A stretch of 64,000 nt of DNA from Sporosarcina sp. FSL K6-2383 (GTDB lineage: Bacteria; Bacillota; Bacilli; Bacillales_A; Planococcaceae), in the NCBI RefSeq assembly GCF_038618305.1, contig NZ_CP152017.1, positions 3,075,001 to 3,139,000 of the forward strand, in the 5' to 3' direction. Every line of letters starts with the position of its first letter. Position 1 is the stretch's first letter. A model generated the notes under the pieces. It made no database searches, was not told the origin of the DNA, and was given only the letters and a program-made list of their open reading frames with translations. Made by a program: the position numbers and the translations under genes. This document shows positions 24,380 through 34,081 of this stretch, piece by piece.

Positions 24380-24568
24380 TTCGCGGCGTTCGCGTAAAAT
24401 ACGTTCTTCTAATTCTTTTGTTTCGAGCTCTTGCTTCTTCGAATTGTTTCGAATCCAGCGTAAAGCAAAATACATGAGAATCATGAAGAATAGAAACGAA
24501 AATGCCGCCGGAATGTATTCTGATTTATCTTCTGGAAAGTAAAGGAACGGCATTAATAAAACGTTCAC
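24350..24568 (-). CDS. small single-pass membrane protein with charged coiled-coil tail
   Basis: A 72-residue protein. A short outside segment precedes one membrane helix (about 19-40, AAFSFLFFMILMYFALRW), then a very basic/acidic helix rich in E, K and R (KELEERILRERREAKEKQ) likely to be a cytoplasmic coiled coil. GAGGAAG lies about nine bases before the GTG start. It precedes no other gene in its direction. I do not recognise a named family. Confidence 0.65.
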   Translation of the reverse strand: MNVLLMPFLYFPEDKSEYIPAAFSFLFFMILMYFALRWIRNNSKKQELETKELEERILRERREAKEKQHSQH

Positions 24569-24609
24569 TTGCTACACTTCCTCACTTTAGTTATTTCACA
24601 TGACTAGTC

Positions 24610-25359
24610 TTATTTTTGAAGAATTTCAATAGATTCGATAGAAACGTCTTCAACAGGCTTATCTTGTGCACCTTTTTTCACGTCGGCAATTTTGTTAACA
24701 ACGTCCATGCCTTCGATCACTTGTCCGAATACTGTATGCTTTTGGTCAAGATGTGGTGTACCGCCTGTTTCTTCATAAGCTTTTGCAATTTCTGCTGGCC
24801 AGCCGCCTTCTTCCATTTGCTTAGCTGTTGCAGGTGCTTGTGGTTTCTGAACGATGAAGAACTGGCTACCATTTGTTCCAGGTCCAGCATTTGCCATTGA
24901 CAATGCACCATTGATGTTGAATAGATTCATTGTGAATTCATCTTCAAACGTATCACCATAGATGCTTTCTCCACCCATTCCAGTACCTGTTGGGTCTCCA
25001 CCTTGAATCATGAAATCTTTAATAACACGGTGGAAAATGATACCATCATAATAGCCATTCTCAGCGTGTGTCAAAAAGTTTTCGACTGTTTTTGGAGCCT
25101 GTTCTGGGAAAAGCTTGATTTTAATCGGACCGAGTGTTGTGTTCATGACGACAAGCGCCTCGTTTGCTGCTACTTCTTTTGATAACTGTGGATACATAAT
25201 TGTTGCCTCCTCTTGATCTTTTGCACTATTTCCTTCAGCTGGCACTTGGTCAGCGGGTTTTTCTTTCTCTAAGACTGGTTCTTTATCAGCAGCTGTTCCG
25301 CAAGCAGTTAACAGAACAATGACAAGGATTGATAGTAGAGAGAAATAATATTTTTTCAT
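24610..25359 (-). CDS. cyclophilin-type peptidyl-prolyl isomerase, lipoprotein
   Basis: A 249-residue protein. The first 20 residues ([20 protein letters not shown]) are a lipoprotein signal ending in the lipobox LTAC-G, so the mature protein is anchored to the outer face of the membrane. A 45-residue charged linker precedes a complete cyclophilin domain (about 65-245): [38 protein letters not shown] and [13 protein letters not shown]. It should accelerate X-Pro isomerisation in secreted proteins. The ATG at 25357-25359 was chosen because GGGGTG lies nine bases upstream; a GTG four codons earlier is weaker. Confidence 0.92.
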   Translation of the reverse strand: MKKYYFSLLSILVIVLLTACGTAADKEPVLEKEKPADQVPAEGNSAKDQEEATIMYPQLSKEVAANEALVVMNTTLGPIKIKLFPEQAPKTVENFLTHAENGYYDGIIFHRVIKDFMIQGGDPTGTGMGGESIYGDTFEDEFTMNLFNINGALSMANAGPGTNGSQFFIVQKPQAPATAKQMEEGGWPAEIAKAYEETGGTPHLDQKHTVFGQVIEGMDVVNKIADVKKGAQDKPVEDVSIESIEILQK

Positions 25360-25488
25360 TTTCACGTTCACCCCGAACTAGTTTACCATATCGAAACATT
25401 TTTTTCGACGAATAAGCACGTTACTTCCTTCGTATCTCGAAGTGTTTTATACTAACGGAAGAGCACGATGCAGAAAGTGGGTCTTTAT

Positions 25489-26715
25489 ATGAACGTGCAA
25501 AAACGAAATTTTATCATTATCTTAATTTCTAACTTCCTCGTCGCTGGCACAATGACGATGATTATGCCTTTCCTTTCCCTCTATATTGAAACTTTCGGAG
25601 ACCATTCCGATGCTTACGTTCAAAAATGGTCAGGTCTTATTTTTGGTGCATCCTTTGTAACAGCTTTCATTATGTCGCCTATTTGGGGACGTGTCGCTGA
25701 CAAATATGGCTTCAAGCCGATTTTGCTCATTAACGGTTTCGGGATTGCGACATCCGTCTTTCTAATGGGCTTCGTTGATTCAGTAGAAGTATTTTTCCTC
25801 TTACGCTTACTCAACGGTGTTGTCACAGGATTTATTCCCACGTCACTTGCATTTGTATCCTCACAAACCTCCAAAGAAGAAGCAGGTAAAATGCTCGGCA
25901 CTTTACAAATGGGGAGCGTGACGGGGACTTTGTTTGGCCCTGCTTTAGGTGGATTACTCGCGGATACATTCGGATTTCAATATACCTTTATCATCACTTC
26001 AATTTCTGTCGTAATAGCTGCGATCATCGTACTTTTCGGCATTCAAGAGCAACGACGTGCGAAAAGTGACCGGACGAATCGCTATTCTCGCAAAGCCATT
26101 TTAAGCGGACTACTGCACCATCGACTCATGTTGAATGTAATGATTGTCACTGCACTTATTCAAATTGGTAATTTCAGCATCCAACCACTATTGTCACTTT
26201 ATGTTGCTCAATTATCTGATGCCAAGGATGTCGCTTTCCTCGCAGGTATCACCTTTAGTGCAGCTGGCTTAGGTAATCTATTATTTGCCCGTCATTGGGG
26301 AAAGCTTGGTGATGATATCGGTTACGAAAAGGTATTATCAATGTTACTGTTGCTATCCTTTGTGTTCATCATCCCACAAGCGTTTGTCACTGAGTTATGG
26401 CAACTCATTATTTGTCGACTACTCTTCGGTATTGCAATTGGGGGAATGATTCCTATTACAACCGCGCTTGTTAGGCGCGAAGCTCCTGTGGATATCCAAG
26501 GCGAGGTTATGGGGTATAACACCAGCTTCCGCTTTCTAGGCAATATTATCGGCCCCATGTTCGGCGGAATCATTAGTGGTTTTATCGGCATCTCGTCCGT
26601 TTTTCTTTTAACAGGTGTATTATTCCTTGTCGGCTTTGCCTTTCTTTATTATGCGAAAAGAAAACCTGGTCAAGATTTTGAAGATTTCCTAGCACTAAAA
26701 GAACAACAATCATGA
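25489..26715 (+). CDS. yuxJ: major facilitator superfamily transporter (YuxJ-like)
   Basis: About 408 residues with twelve membrane helices, of the DHA1 drug-efflux type. The loop 2-3 motif is WGRVADKYGFKPILL, and motif C-like GSVTGTLFGPALGGLLAD lies in TM5. The second half repeats the fold (RHWGKLGDDIGYEK). B. subtilis yuxJ sits next to pbpD exactly as here. Two starts are possible: ATG 25468 with GGAAGAG upstream, or ATG 25489 (MNVQKRNFIIILI). I prefer the second because a TATACT at 25448 would put the transcript start almost on the first. The substrate is unknown. Confidence 0.85.
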   Translation: MNVQKRNFIIILISNFLVAGTMTMIMPFLSLYIETFGDHSDAYVQKWSGLIFGASFVTAFIMSPIWGRVADKYGFKPILLINGFGIATSVFLMGFVDSVEVFFLLRLLNGVVTGFIPTSLAFVSSQTSKEEAGKMLGTLQMGSVTGTLFGPALGGLLADTFGFQYTFIITSISVVIAAIIVLFGIQEQRRAKSDRTNRYSRKAILSGLLHHRLMLNVMIVTALIQIGNFSIQPLLSLYVAQLSDAKDVAFLAGITFSAAGLGNLLFARHWGKLGDDIGYEKVLSMLLLLSFVFIIPQAFVTELWQLIICRLLFGIAIGGMIPITTALVRREAPVDIQGEVMGYNTSFRFLGNIIGPMFGGIISGFIGISSVFLLTGVLFLVGFAFLYYAKRKPGQDFEDFLALKEQQS

Positions 26716-26764
26716 AATTATGCTATTCTTTTGTCAGTACTTATTTTTGAACGGAGGTCCGGTG

Positions 26765-28618
26765 TTGAAACGGTTCATCGGCATAGTCATTATTCTTTTC
26801 TTCATACCTATTTTAATCATTGTTCAAGAGGCGATTGCTGTTGAATTAACGACGGCTAACACGTTCAATGAGCAAATGACTCACTCCATCGAGCTATCCG
26901 CTCCGTCCATCAATGTTCCTGTTTCGCTGGTGGATCGTAACGGCGCTATTTTTGCGGAAGAGTATGTAGAGTGGCGTGATCCACTTGCACTTGACTCTAT
27001 TCCTACATTCGTTCGTCAACTGTTTCTTGAAAGTGAAGATCAGAGTTTTTTTGAACACCGTGGCTATGATGTAGCGGCGATCGTCCGTGCGTTTGCTATC
27101 AACACAGCAACAGACGATTTGAAGCAAGGTGCATCGACGATTACACAACAAGTCGTGCGTATGCGCTTTTTATCGACAGAAAAAACGTATGAACGTAAGC
27201 TGACAGAGCTTTTTTATGCGACTGAGCTGGAGAAGCAAACGACAAAAGATGATATTTTAGAAATATATTTGAATGAAATGTATTTCGGCAATCAAGTGTA
27301 TGGGATTGGCGCAGCTGCTTCCTATTACTTCAGCAAACCTATTTATGAGTTGAATGAAGCACAGCAGGCGTTCATTGCGGCGATTCCGAACAACCCTTCA
27401 TTGTACGATCCATTAGTCCATTTCGATCAAACGAAAAAAAGACAGGAGCGTTTACTAGACATCCTTGCCAAAAACAACGTGATCACTATGGAGGAAGCCG
27501 AAACATATAAAAATATACCGATTACATTACAGCTAAAAAAGAAAGAAAGTAATTTCCCAGCGTACAGCACATATGTCCTTTCAGAGCTGTCGGAACTCAT
27601 TGCTCAATCGGAAGGCTTAGCGGATCAGATTGCCGAAGCAACGGATGAAGCTGCTAAGTTAGCCCTTAAGGTACAAGTTCAGCAACGAACAGCGGAAGTA
27701 CTGGCAACAGGTCTTGTCATTGAAACCGCACTAGATCCTCGGAAGCAACAACAAGACGAACAGGCGGTTACTGCGCTCTTAAAACCTGAAGGATTGCAGG
27801 CTGGCGCCGCCGTTATCGACAATGAAACCCGGGAAATCATTAGTCTATTTGCCGGAAAAAACTATAAAAAAGCAGATTTCCATAGAGCCTTCCAAGCCGT
27901 TCGACAGCCGGGATCTGCCATCAAACCAATTTTAGTCTATGCTCCTTATTTTGAAAGTGGACCGTACACGGCGAATAGTCGCGTCAATAGCGGTAACATT
28001 TGCATCGGCTCCTATTGCCCAACTAATGTCGGTGGTTATGTGTACGGGACAACCACTGTGAAAGAAGCGTTTCGACATAGCCATAATACGGCAGCTGTCC
28101 GATTATTACAGACTGTTAGTATCGACAAGGCATTTTCCTTTATCGAGCCTTTTCACTTCAAATCGCTTACACAGCAGGATCACAGCTATGCAGCCGCGCT
28201 TGGAGGTCTGTCCAAAGGGATGACACCCCTTGAGCTTGCGGGGGCATATACAGGATTCATCAACGGGACCTATATGCCCGTCCATGCGATTCGTACCGTG
28301 AAGGATACAAAGGGTAACATTTTATATGAATGGGCAAATCAAAAAATAGAGGTATGGTCACCAACTACAGTTGCGACAATGAGAAGCTTACTATCAGATG
28401 TTGTGACAAATGGGAGCGGACGCGGAATTCCTTATACGACAGCGTATACAGGGGCAAAAACAGGTACTACAGACTATTACAAAGATTTATGGGTAGGTGG
28501 TCTAAACGAACACTATACAACGGCTGTTTGGGTAGGATATGACAAGCCTCAGCCTATGAAGCGTTTGAGTGACCAGAAAATCCATTTGCGACTCTTTTCC
28601 ACACTACTTAAAGACTAG
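26765..28618 (+). CDS. pbpD: class A penicillin-binding protein (PbpD/PBP4-like)
   Basis: A bifunctional peptidoglycan synthase of about 617 residues (B. subtilis PbpD 624). A single N-terminal membrane anchor (about 3-25) precedes a GT51 glycosyltransferase (about 70-240; ESEDQSFFEHRGYD with the catalytic Glu, then KQGASTITQQVVRM). The transpeptidase (about 330-610) shows the nucleophile RQPGSAIKPIL (SxxK), SHNTAAV (SxN) and GAKTGTT (KTG). The start is TTG, with GGAGG seven bases upstream; longer in-frame readings include a non-membrane leader. It acts outside the membrane in wall assembly. It follows the MFS gene at a distance that allows a shared transcript. Confidence 0.93.
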   Translation: MKRFIGIVIILFFIPILIIVQEAIAVELTTANTFNEQMTHSIELSAPSINVPVSLVDRNGAIFAEEYVEWRDPLALDSIPTFVRQLFLESEDQSFFEHRGYDVAAIVRAFAINTATDDLKQGASTITQQVVRMRFLSTEKTYERKLTELFYATELEKQTTKDDILEIYLNEMYFGNQVYGIGAAASYYFSKPIYELNEAQQAFIAAIPNNPSLYDPLVHFDQTKKRQERLLDILAKNNVITMEEAETYKNIPITLQLKKKESNFPAYSTYVLSELSELIAQSEGLADQIAEATDEAAKLALKVQVQQRTAEVLATGLVIETALDPRKQQQDEQAVTALLKPEGLQAGAAVIDNETREIISLFAGKNYKKADFHRAFQAVRQPGSAIKPILVYAPYFESGPYTANSRVNSGNICIGSYCPTNVGGYVYGTTTVKEAFRHSHNTAAVRLLQTVSIDKAFSFIEPFHFKSLTQQDHSYAAALGGLSKGMTPLELAGAYTGFINGTYMPVHAIRTVKDTKGNILYEWANQKIEVWSPTTVATMRSLLSDVVTNGSGRGIPYTTAYTGAKTGTTDYYKDLWVGGLNEHYTTAVWVGYDKPQPMKRLSDQKIHLRLFSTLLKD

Positions 28619-28643
28619 CCTTTTTATAGGGCTAGTCTTTTTC
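28608..28643. terminator. terminator between pbpD and yufK
   Basis: AAAGACTAGCC pairs with GGGCTAGTCTTTTT (10-bp stem). It ends pbpD, and the convergent yufK stop lies at its edge. Confidence 0.85.
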
Positions 28644-29205
28644 ACGCCAAAAACGGCAAACTCGCTATCACGCCGTTATAAAGCTTGAGTAAGACATAGA
28701 CAATTGTGGAAATGAGCACGCTCCAAACGATGATTTCAAAAATAATCAACCCTACAGTCCTACTAATTGTCATGAACTTACTCAACTTATACACAACATA
28801 AACGAAATAAATAAATGTTGTCAGCAGAAATATAACCGCCAGCACATTTATCGAACTAATCCCTCCTGCTGAAACAAGAGAACCGAAAAAGTAAATGACA
28901 TTACCGCCCCTTGCCTCGCTATATGACTCTCCTTTCACATCCTTTGAAAAGAATAACATCGCCGTTTCGTGAATCGTTCCGGCGATTAATTTCAACGCGG
29001 AAAAGACCATGAAAAATAGAAGTGCATAAATAACTAGTAAGAATATACGAAGTTGCATATCTGTTAAAAACTCACGCATCCCTGCATACAAACCAATTTC
29101 CTTAAACAGTTCTACAGACAAACCGACTGTATACACACCAAACGTCAAGCTGAATAAGACAATTGTCACAAAAGGTAAATAACCAAATATGTATGGATTT
29201 TTCAT
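28642..29205 (-). CDS. yufK: YufK-like integral membrane protein (DUF5366)
   Basis: A 187-residue protein with five hydrophobic segments (about 8-30, 50-75, 103-128, 130-150 and 155-180) joined by short loops. The start MKNPYIFGYLPFVTIVLFS and a conserved-looking KDVKGESYSEARGGN loop fit B. subtilis YufK, which has similar length and lies in the same pbpD-mrp interval. No catalytic motif is visible, and the function is unknown. It is convergent with pbpD and divergent from the mrp operon. Confidence 0.7.
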   Translation of the reverse strand: MKNPYIFGYLPFVTIVLFSLTFGVYTVGLSVELFKEIGLYAGMREFLTDMQLRIFLLVIYALLFFMVFSALKLIAGTIHETAMLFFSKDVKGESYSEARGGNVIYFFGSLVSAGGISSINVLAVIFLLTTFIYFVYVVYKLSKFMTISRTVGLIIFEIIVWSVLISTIVYVLLKLYNGVIASLPFLA

Positions 29206-29309
29206 AAGACACCTCTATAATTTCAAATTACTTTAATTGCATACATTTCATGATATCGGAAGTATGTCTCAGTTAGCAACATTGTCTATTAAATTTCCAC
29301 CTTTTCCCC

Positions 29310-29339
29310 TTGTGCAAGGCTCGTGTCCTATGGTATAGT
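29310..29339 (+). promoter_or_regulatory. candidate sigma-A promoter of the mrp operon
   Basis: TTGTGC (29310-29315), 18 bases, TATAGT (29334-29339). Expected start near 29346, about 95 bases before mrpA, so the leader hairpin at 29371 would be transcribed. Confidence 0.5.
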
Positions 29340-29370
29340 AACGACAATCAAATAACCGAACGTACTTGGA

Positions 29371-29420
29371 GGAGTCTGTCAACAAGGGGTACCTATACCC
29401 TTTTGTGACGGACTCCTTTT
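29371..29420 (+). promoter_or_regulatory. leader hairpin with U-tract upstream of mrpA (candidate attenuator)
   Basis: GGAGTCTGTCAACAAGGGGTA pairs, with a few mismatches, with TACCCTTTTGTGACGGACTCC around a four-base loop (arms 29371-29391 and 29396-29416) and is followed by TTTT. It ends 12 bases before the mrpA ribosome site. No anti-terminator arm was identified. Confidence 0.5.
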
Positions 29421-29440
29421 CGTTAAAAAGGAGGATTTAC

Positions 29441-31849
29441 TTGGAATTTGTTTTATTGATTTTTCTACCAATCTTAGCTGCCCTTGTTGTTCCGCTGCTG
29501 TTTAAGCGTGTAAAAAGTATACATACAGGATGGTTCGTGTTACTTGTCCCATTGTCTTTATTCATTTTCTACATTGGCTTTATCGCCACGACAATGGATG
29601 GTGGATATGCCGTTTCGGAGTTACAATGGGTTCCATCCCTTGGGATCTCATTTGTTTCCTATATTGATGGTCTAAGCCTATTATTTACATTGCTTATCAC
29701 AGGTATTGGTGCACTTGTCGTACTGTACTCCATCTTTTATCTCGATAAAGATAAGGAAAAGCTCGGCAATTTTTACGTCTATCTACTGCTATTCATGACA
29801 GCCATGCTAGGTGTCGTACAGTCGGATAATGTCATTACCCTGTATTTATTCTGGGAATTAACATCTATTTCTTCATTCCTACTCATTGGTTACTGGCATA
29901 CGCGGGATCGCTCACGCTTTGGTGCGTTAAAATCCATGATGATTACGGTATTTGGTGGTTTAATGATGCTCGGTGGATTTGTCTTACTTGGCATTATGGG
30001 TAATTCATTCTCCATCCGTGAACTGATTGCAAACGGTTCCACTTTTGTTGGACATGAATTCTTTGTACTAGCGCTTGTTCTTGTTCTACTCGGTGCATTT
30101 ACAAAGTCTGCCCAGTTCCCGTTTTACGTTTGGTTGCCAGATGCTATGGAAGCGCCTACACCGGTTAGTGCGTATCTCCACTCAGCAACAATGGTAAAAG
30201 CCGGACTTTATCTAGTTGCACGCTTTACACCTATTTTTGCCGTTTCGGAAGTATGGGTGTGGCTCGTTACCGGCATTGGGTTACTAACGCTGTTCTGGGG
30301 CTCATTCTTCGCCGTGAAACAAACGGACTTGAAAGCGATTCTCGCCTTTTCAACCGTCAGTCAGCTAGGCCTCATCATGTCGCTGCTCGGTGCGAGTGCA
30401 GTTGCTTATCATACAAATGATGCGATTTTTAAATTTGCGGCATTTGCAGCGATCTTTCATTTGATTAACCATGCGACCTTTAAAGGTAGTTTGTTCATGA
30501 TTGCGGGCATTGTGGATCATGAAACGGGGACGCGAGATATTCGCAAACTTGGTGGCTTGATGAGCATTATGCCGATCAGCTTTACTGTGGCGTTCATCGG
30601 CTCGATGTCTATGGCAGGGTTGCCGCCATTTAACGGCTTCCTCAGTAAAGAAATGTTCCTGGAATCTATGCTAGCCTTGCGCCATTTTGAGTTATTCAAC
30701 TTTGGCACATGGGGCATTATCTTCCCAGTTGTTGCATGGATTGCAAGTGTCTTTACATTCGTTTATAGCTTTTACTTTGTCTTCAAAACGTTTATTGGAA
30801 AACGGAAAAGTGAACCGCTTCCGAATGCGCCGCATGAAGCACCGATTGGGATGCTACTATCTCCAGTCATTTTAGCAACACTTGTTGTCGGGATTTTCTT
30901 CATTCCTAATTTGATAGGAAAATGGTTGGTCAAGCCGGCAGTTTTGGCGGTTCAGCCTGGATTATACAACCATCCATCCGAGGTCGACGTACACGTTGCT
31001 GCTTGGCATGGTTTTGATTCACCAGCATTATGGATGACGATTGCCATTGTTGGGGTCGGTGCAATTTTGTACGTGACGATGAAAAGATGGCAGAAGTTAT
31101 ACGATATTCAGCCCCAATATTTGTCGTTGAATGCCTTGTATGATTCAGCAATGCTGTTTGGAGAATCCGGCATGAATCGTCTATCTCGTTTTTATATGAC
31201 CGGGTTAATCCGGACGTATTTGCTGTATATGTTTGCTTTCATTGCTGCCATTACAACGGCTGCGCTTTTCATCAAAGAAGCTTTTATTGTCGATATGGCC
31301 AGTTTTTCAGCGGTCAGTGTTTATGGTGTGTTGACAGCGATTATTCTCGTCATTGCTGTGGCGATGATTTTGTTAGCGAAAACGCGCTTGTCGGCCATTA
31401 TTGCGCTAGGTGCTGTTGGTTATTCAGTCGCTTTGTTCTTTGTGATTTTCAAGGCTCCAGACTTAGCGCTTACGCAGCTGGTCATTGAAACCATTTCCGT
31501 TGCATTGTTCCTATTAGCATTTCAGCGTTTACCAAAGTTGAACAATCATGGTGAAACAAAGCCTAATAAGCTGATGAACTTGATTATTTCAGCTGGTGTC
31601 GGCATTACTGTGATGCTCGTTGCGATATCAGCGCACTCACAAAAACTGATTCCATCTATCTCACAATATTACAAAGATACAGTTGCGACGGAAGCAGGCG
31701 GCGGTAATATCGTCAACGTGATTCTAGTCGATTACCGTGGCTTTGATACGCTATTTGAAATTGCTGTACTGTCGATTGCAGGTATCGGTGTACTTGCGAT
31801 GATTAAACTGCGACTAGCAAGAAAGGAGGATACGGATGAAAACAAATGA
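29441..31849 (+). CDS. mrpA: Mrp Na+/H+ antiporter subunit A
   Basis: A TTG start with AAGGAGGA upstream gives 802 residues (B. subtilis MrpA 801). The N-terminal two-thirds is homologous to the Nad/NuoL subunit of complex I, with proton-channel motifs (LFWELTSISSFLLIGYW; FPFYVWLPDAMEAPTPVSAYLHSATMVKAG cut here as two blocks, PFYVWLPDAMEAPTP and SAYLHSATMVKAG). The C-terminal part (KAPDLALTQLVIETISVALF) is NuoJ-like, and an MrpB-like DUF4040/MbhE region follows. It is the largest subunit of the hetero-oligomeric antiporter that expels Na+ using proton uptake, which is central to alkali and sodium tolerance. Group 1 gene order (A-G, seven genes) follows. It overlaps mrpB by 14 bases. Confidence 0.96.
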   Translation: MEFVLLIFLPILAALVVPLLFKRVKSIHTGWFVLLVPLSLFIFYIGFIATTMDGGYAVSELQWVPSLGISFVSYIDGLSLLFTLLITGIGALVVLYSIFYLDKDKEKLGNFYVYLLLFMTAMLGVVQSDNVITLYLFWELTSISSFLLIGYWHTRDRSRFGALKSMMITVFGGLMMLGGFVLLGIMGNSFSIRELIANGSTFVGHEFFVLALVLVLLGAFTKSAQFPFYVWLPDAMEAPTPVSAYLHSATMVKAGLYLVARFTPIFAVSEVWVWLVTGIGLLTLFWGSFFAVKQTDLKAILAFSTVSQLGLIMSLLGASAVAYHTNDAIFKFAAFAAIFHLINHATFKGSLFMIAGIVDHETGTRDIRKLGGLMSIMPISFTVAFIGSMSMAGLPPFNGFLSKEMFLESMLALRHFELFNFGTWGIIFPVVAWIASVFTFVYSFYFVFKTFIGKRKSEPLPNAPHEAPIGMLLSPVILATLVVGIFFIPNLIGKWLVKPAVLAVQPGLYNHPSEVDVHVAAWHGFDSPALWMTIAIVGVGAILYVTMKRWQKLYDIQPQYLSLNALYDSAMLFGESGMNRLSRFYMTGLIRTYLLYMFAFIAAITTAALFIKEAFIVDMASFSAVSVYGVLTAIILVIAVAMILLAKTRLSAIIALGAVGYSVALFFVIFKAPDLALTQLVIETISVALFLLAFQRLPKLNNHGETKPNKLMNLIISAGVGITVMLVAISAHSQKLIPSISQYYKDTVATEAGGGNIVNVILVDYRGFDTLFEIAVLSIAGIGVLAMIKLRLARKEDTDENK

Positions 31850-32258
31850 TGTGATTTTACAAACGACCACCAAAATTGTATTTTTCATCATCTTCCTTTT
31901 TTCCATCCATATTTTCTTTGCGGGTCACTATACACCCGGCGGCGGCTTCGTCGGGGGCTTGCTGACAACGGGTGCCATTGTCCTTTTATTGTTGGCCTTT
32001 GATTTGAAAACAGTTCAAAAAGCATTGCCTTTCAACTTCACCATTGTGACAGGCATTGGCTTACTGCTAGCACTTGGCACAGCAGCCGGTTCTATTTTCT
32101 TCAATGTACCGTTCTTTACACATGCGTTCGATGATTTCACCTTGCCTTTGTTCGGGACAACTTCCTTGCATACGGCGATGATTTTCGATGCAGGTGTCTA
32201 TCTGGTCGTTGTTGGTGCGGCAATTACGATGATTCAATCGATTGGAGGAGATGCCTAA
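31836..32258 (+). CDS. mrpB: Mrp Na+/H+ antiporter subunit B
   Basis: A 140-residue, four-helix membrane subunit (B. subtilis MrpB 143). Family signatures: IHIFFAGHYTPGGGFVGGLL near residue 25, and FGTTSLHTAMIFDAGVYLVV near the C terminus. AAGGAGG within mrpA precedes the ATG, and the start overlaps mrpA, so translation is coupled. It is required for assembly of the full antiporter. Confidence 0.95.
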   Translation: MKTNDVILQTTTKIVFFIIFLFSIHIFFAGHYTPGGGFVGGLLTTGAIVLLLLAFDLKTVQKALPFNFTIVTGIGLLLALGTAAGSIFFNVPFFTHAFDDFTLPLFGTTSLHTAMIFDAGVYLVVVGAAITMIQSIGGDA

Positions 32259-32600
32259 ATGGAACTGATTATGATAATTGTCATCGGAATTCTATTCATG
32301 GCGGCTACCTACCTAATCCTTTCTAGAAGTATCCTTAAAATTATTTTGGGGACTGGTTTACTGAGTCACGGTGCGCATTTGCTCATTTTGACGATGGGTG
32401 GACTAGGTGGTATTTCGCCGCCGGTTATTGCTGATGGAGTAACTAACTATGCAGACCCATTGCCGCAAGCGCTTATTTTGACGGCCATCGTGATTAGTTT
32501 TGGTGTGACAGCCTTCATTTTGGTATTAGCTTACCGGACGTATGCTGAACATCAAACAGATAATATGAATTTGATGAGAGGAAATGACGAACATGATTAA
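32259..32600 (+). CDS. mrpC: Mrp Na+/H+ antiporter subunit C
   Basis: A 113-residue NuoK-like subunit (B. subtilis MrpC 113) with three membrane helices. It shows ATYLILSRSILKIILGTGLL, SHGAHLLILTMGG and DPLPQALILTAIVISFGVTAF, the last being the helix that carries the conserved PQALxLTAIVI motif. It starts one base after the mrpB stop, with GGAGGAG upstream. Confidence 0.95.
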   Translation: MELIMIIVIGILFMAATYLILSRSILKIILGTGLLSHGAHLLILTMGGLGGISPPVIADGVTNYADPLPQALILTAIVISFGVTAFILVLAYRTYAEHQTDNMNLMRGNDEHD

Positions 32601-34074
32601 CTTACCCTTATTTCCGATCCTCTTGCCATTCCTGTTCGCGATTATCCTCCTGTTTTTTAAAGAGAATATTCGTGTGCAACGCGCATTAACTGCTATTGGG
32701 CTCGTTGTCAGCTTAGTTGCCGCCTTATTCCTAGTGGCGAAGGTGAAAACTGACGGTATTCAAGCCCTAACATTAGGTAGCTGGCCGGCACCCTTCGGCA
32801 TTTCAATGGTGTCTGACATGTTTTCCGCGGTGCTTGTGACCACAACGATTATACTGACACTATGCGTTGTCATTTATAGCTTCACAGCCATTGGTAAAGA
32901 ACGAGAACGTTACTTCTACTATCCAGCCATTTTATTCATGATAACCGGCGTCAATGGTGCCTTTACGACAGGCGATATTTTCAATATGTTTGTCTTCTTC
33001 GAAGTGCTACTCATCGCCTCTTACGTGTTAATCGTATTAGGAGGAGAGAAAAAACAGCTTCGCGAATCGATCAAATATGTACTTGTCAACGTTATTTCAT
33101 CGGCATTGTTTGTCATTACGGTTGCCTTTTTATACTCGGTCATCGGGACATTGAATATGGCGGATATTTCAGTGAAGATTGCAGAAATTGGACAACCCGG
33201 TATCATTACCGTCATTGCGATTTTGATGCTCGTTGTCTTTGGTGTTAAAGGGTCCATTTTCCCACTGTACTTCTGGTTACCTGGCTCTTATGCAGCTCCA
33301 CCAATCCCGGTCCTCGCACTCTTTGGGGCACTACTGACGAAGGTCGGGGTCTATGCCATCATGAGGACGTACACATTGTTTTTCGTCCATGATATCGGCT
33401 TTACACATGAAATTTTGTCTGTATTGGCGATTTTGACGATTATTGCAGGCTGTATCGGAGCTCTTGCCTACTTTGATTTGAAACAAATTATCATTTATAA
33501 CATCGTGATTGCTGTTGGCGTCATTTTATTTGGCGCAGCGCAGATGAATGAAGCTGGCTTAACAGGTGCCATTTTCTATCTCATTCACGACATGCTCATT
33601 AAGGGAGCATTGTTCTTACTCATCGGCATTATCATCTACGTCACGGGCACATCGAACTTACGTAAAATGGGTGGGCTGATGAAAACACATGCCCCACTTG
33701 GTTGGTTCTATATTATTGCTGCGTTTGGGCTGGCAGGTATTCCACCTCTTAGTGGTTTCATTGGTAAAATGCTTATTGTGCAAGGGGCATTTGAAGCAGG
33801 TCATGTTTGGGGAAGTATTATTCTTCTGTTATCGAGCCTGGTCGTTCTGTTGTCCGTTATCCGGATTTTCGTTTACGCATTCTGGGGTGAGCCTGTTGAA
33901 TTGCCAAAAACCACTCATCGTCCATACCGAAACATGATGATTCCAGCGGTCGCATTGGTCGTCCTGTCGGTATTATACGGTGTGGGTACTGAATGGCTGA
34001 TGCCATACATGACGGATGCCTCGAACGTATTACTACAACCGTCCATCTATATTGATGCGGTGTTAAAGGAGTAG
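32593..34074 (+). CDS. mrpD: Mrp Na+/H+ antiporter subunit D
   Basis: The chosen ATG (AGAGG 11 bases upstream) gives 493 residues, the same as B. subtilis MrpD. It is a NuoM/NuoN-like subunit of about fourteen helices with the proton-path motifs FEVLLIASYVLIVLGG, FPLYFWLPGSYAAPPIPVLA (TM7 lysine region preceded by VKGSI) and LAYFDLKQIIIYNIVIAVG. An ATG three codons earlier touches the ribosome site and was rejected. It overlaps mrpC by eight bases. Confidence 0.95.
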   Translation: MINLPLFPILLPFLFAIILLFFKENIRVQRALTAIGLVVSLVAALFLVAKVKTDGIQALTLGSWPAPFGISMVSDMFSAVLVTTTIILTLCVVIYSFTAIGKERERYFYYPAILFMITGVNGAFTTGDIFNMFVFFEVLLIASYVLIVLGGEKKQLRESIKYVLVNVISSALFVITVAFLYSVIGTLNMADISVKIAEIGQPGIITVIAILMLVVFGVKGSIFPLYFWLPGSYAAPPIPVLALFGALLTKVGVYAIMRTYTLFFVHDIGFTHEILSVLAILTIIAGCIGALAYFDLKQIIIYNIVIAVGVILFGAAQMNEAGLTGAIFYLIHDMLIKGALFLLIGIIIYVTGTSNLRKMGGLMKTHAPLGWFYIIAAFGLAGIPPLSGFIGKMLIVQGAFEAGHVWGSIILLLSSLVVLLSVIRIFVYAFWGEPVELPKTTHRPYRNMMIPAVALVVLSVLYGVGTEWLMPYMTDASNVLLQPSIYIDAVLKE

Positions 34075-34081
34075 ATGAGAG

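Noticed and set aside
29340..29440. A known Na+ or pH riboswitch before mrpA
   Set aside because: Only one hairpin with a U-tract is seen. Conserved motifs of described Na+-responsive RNAs were not recognised, so it is listed only as a candidate attenuator.
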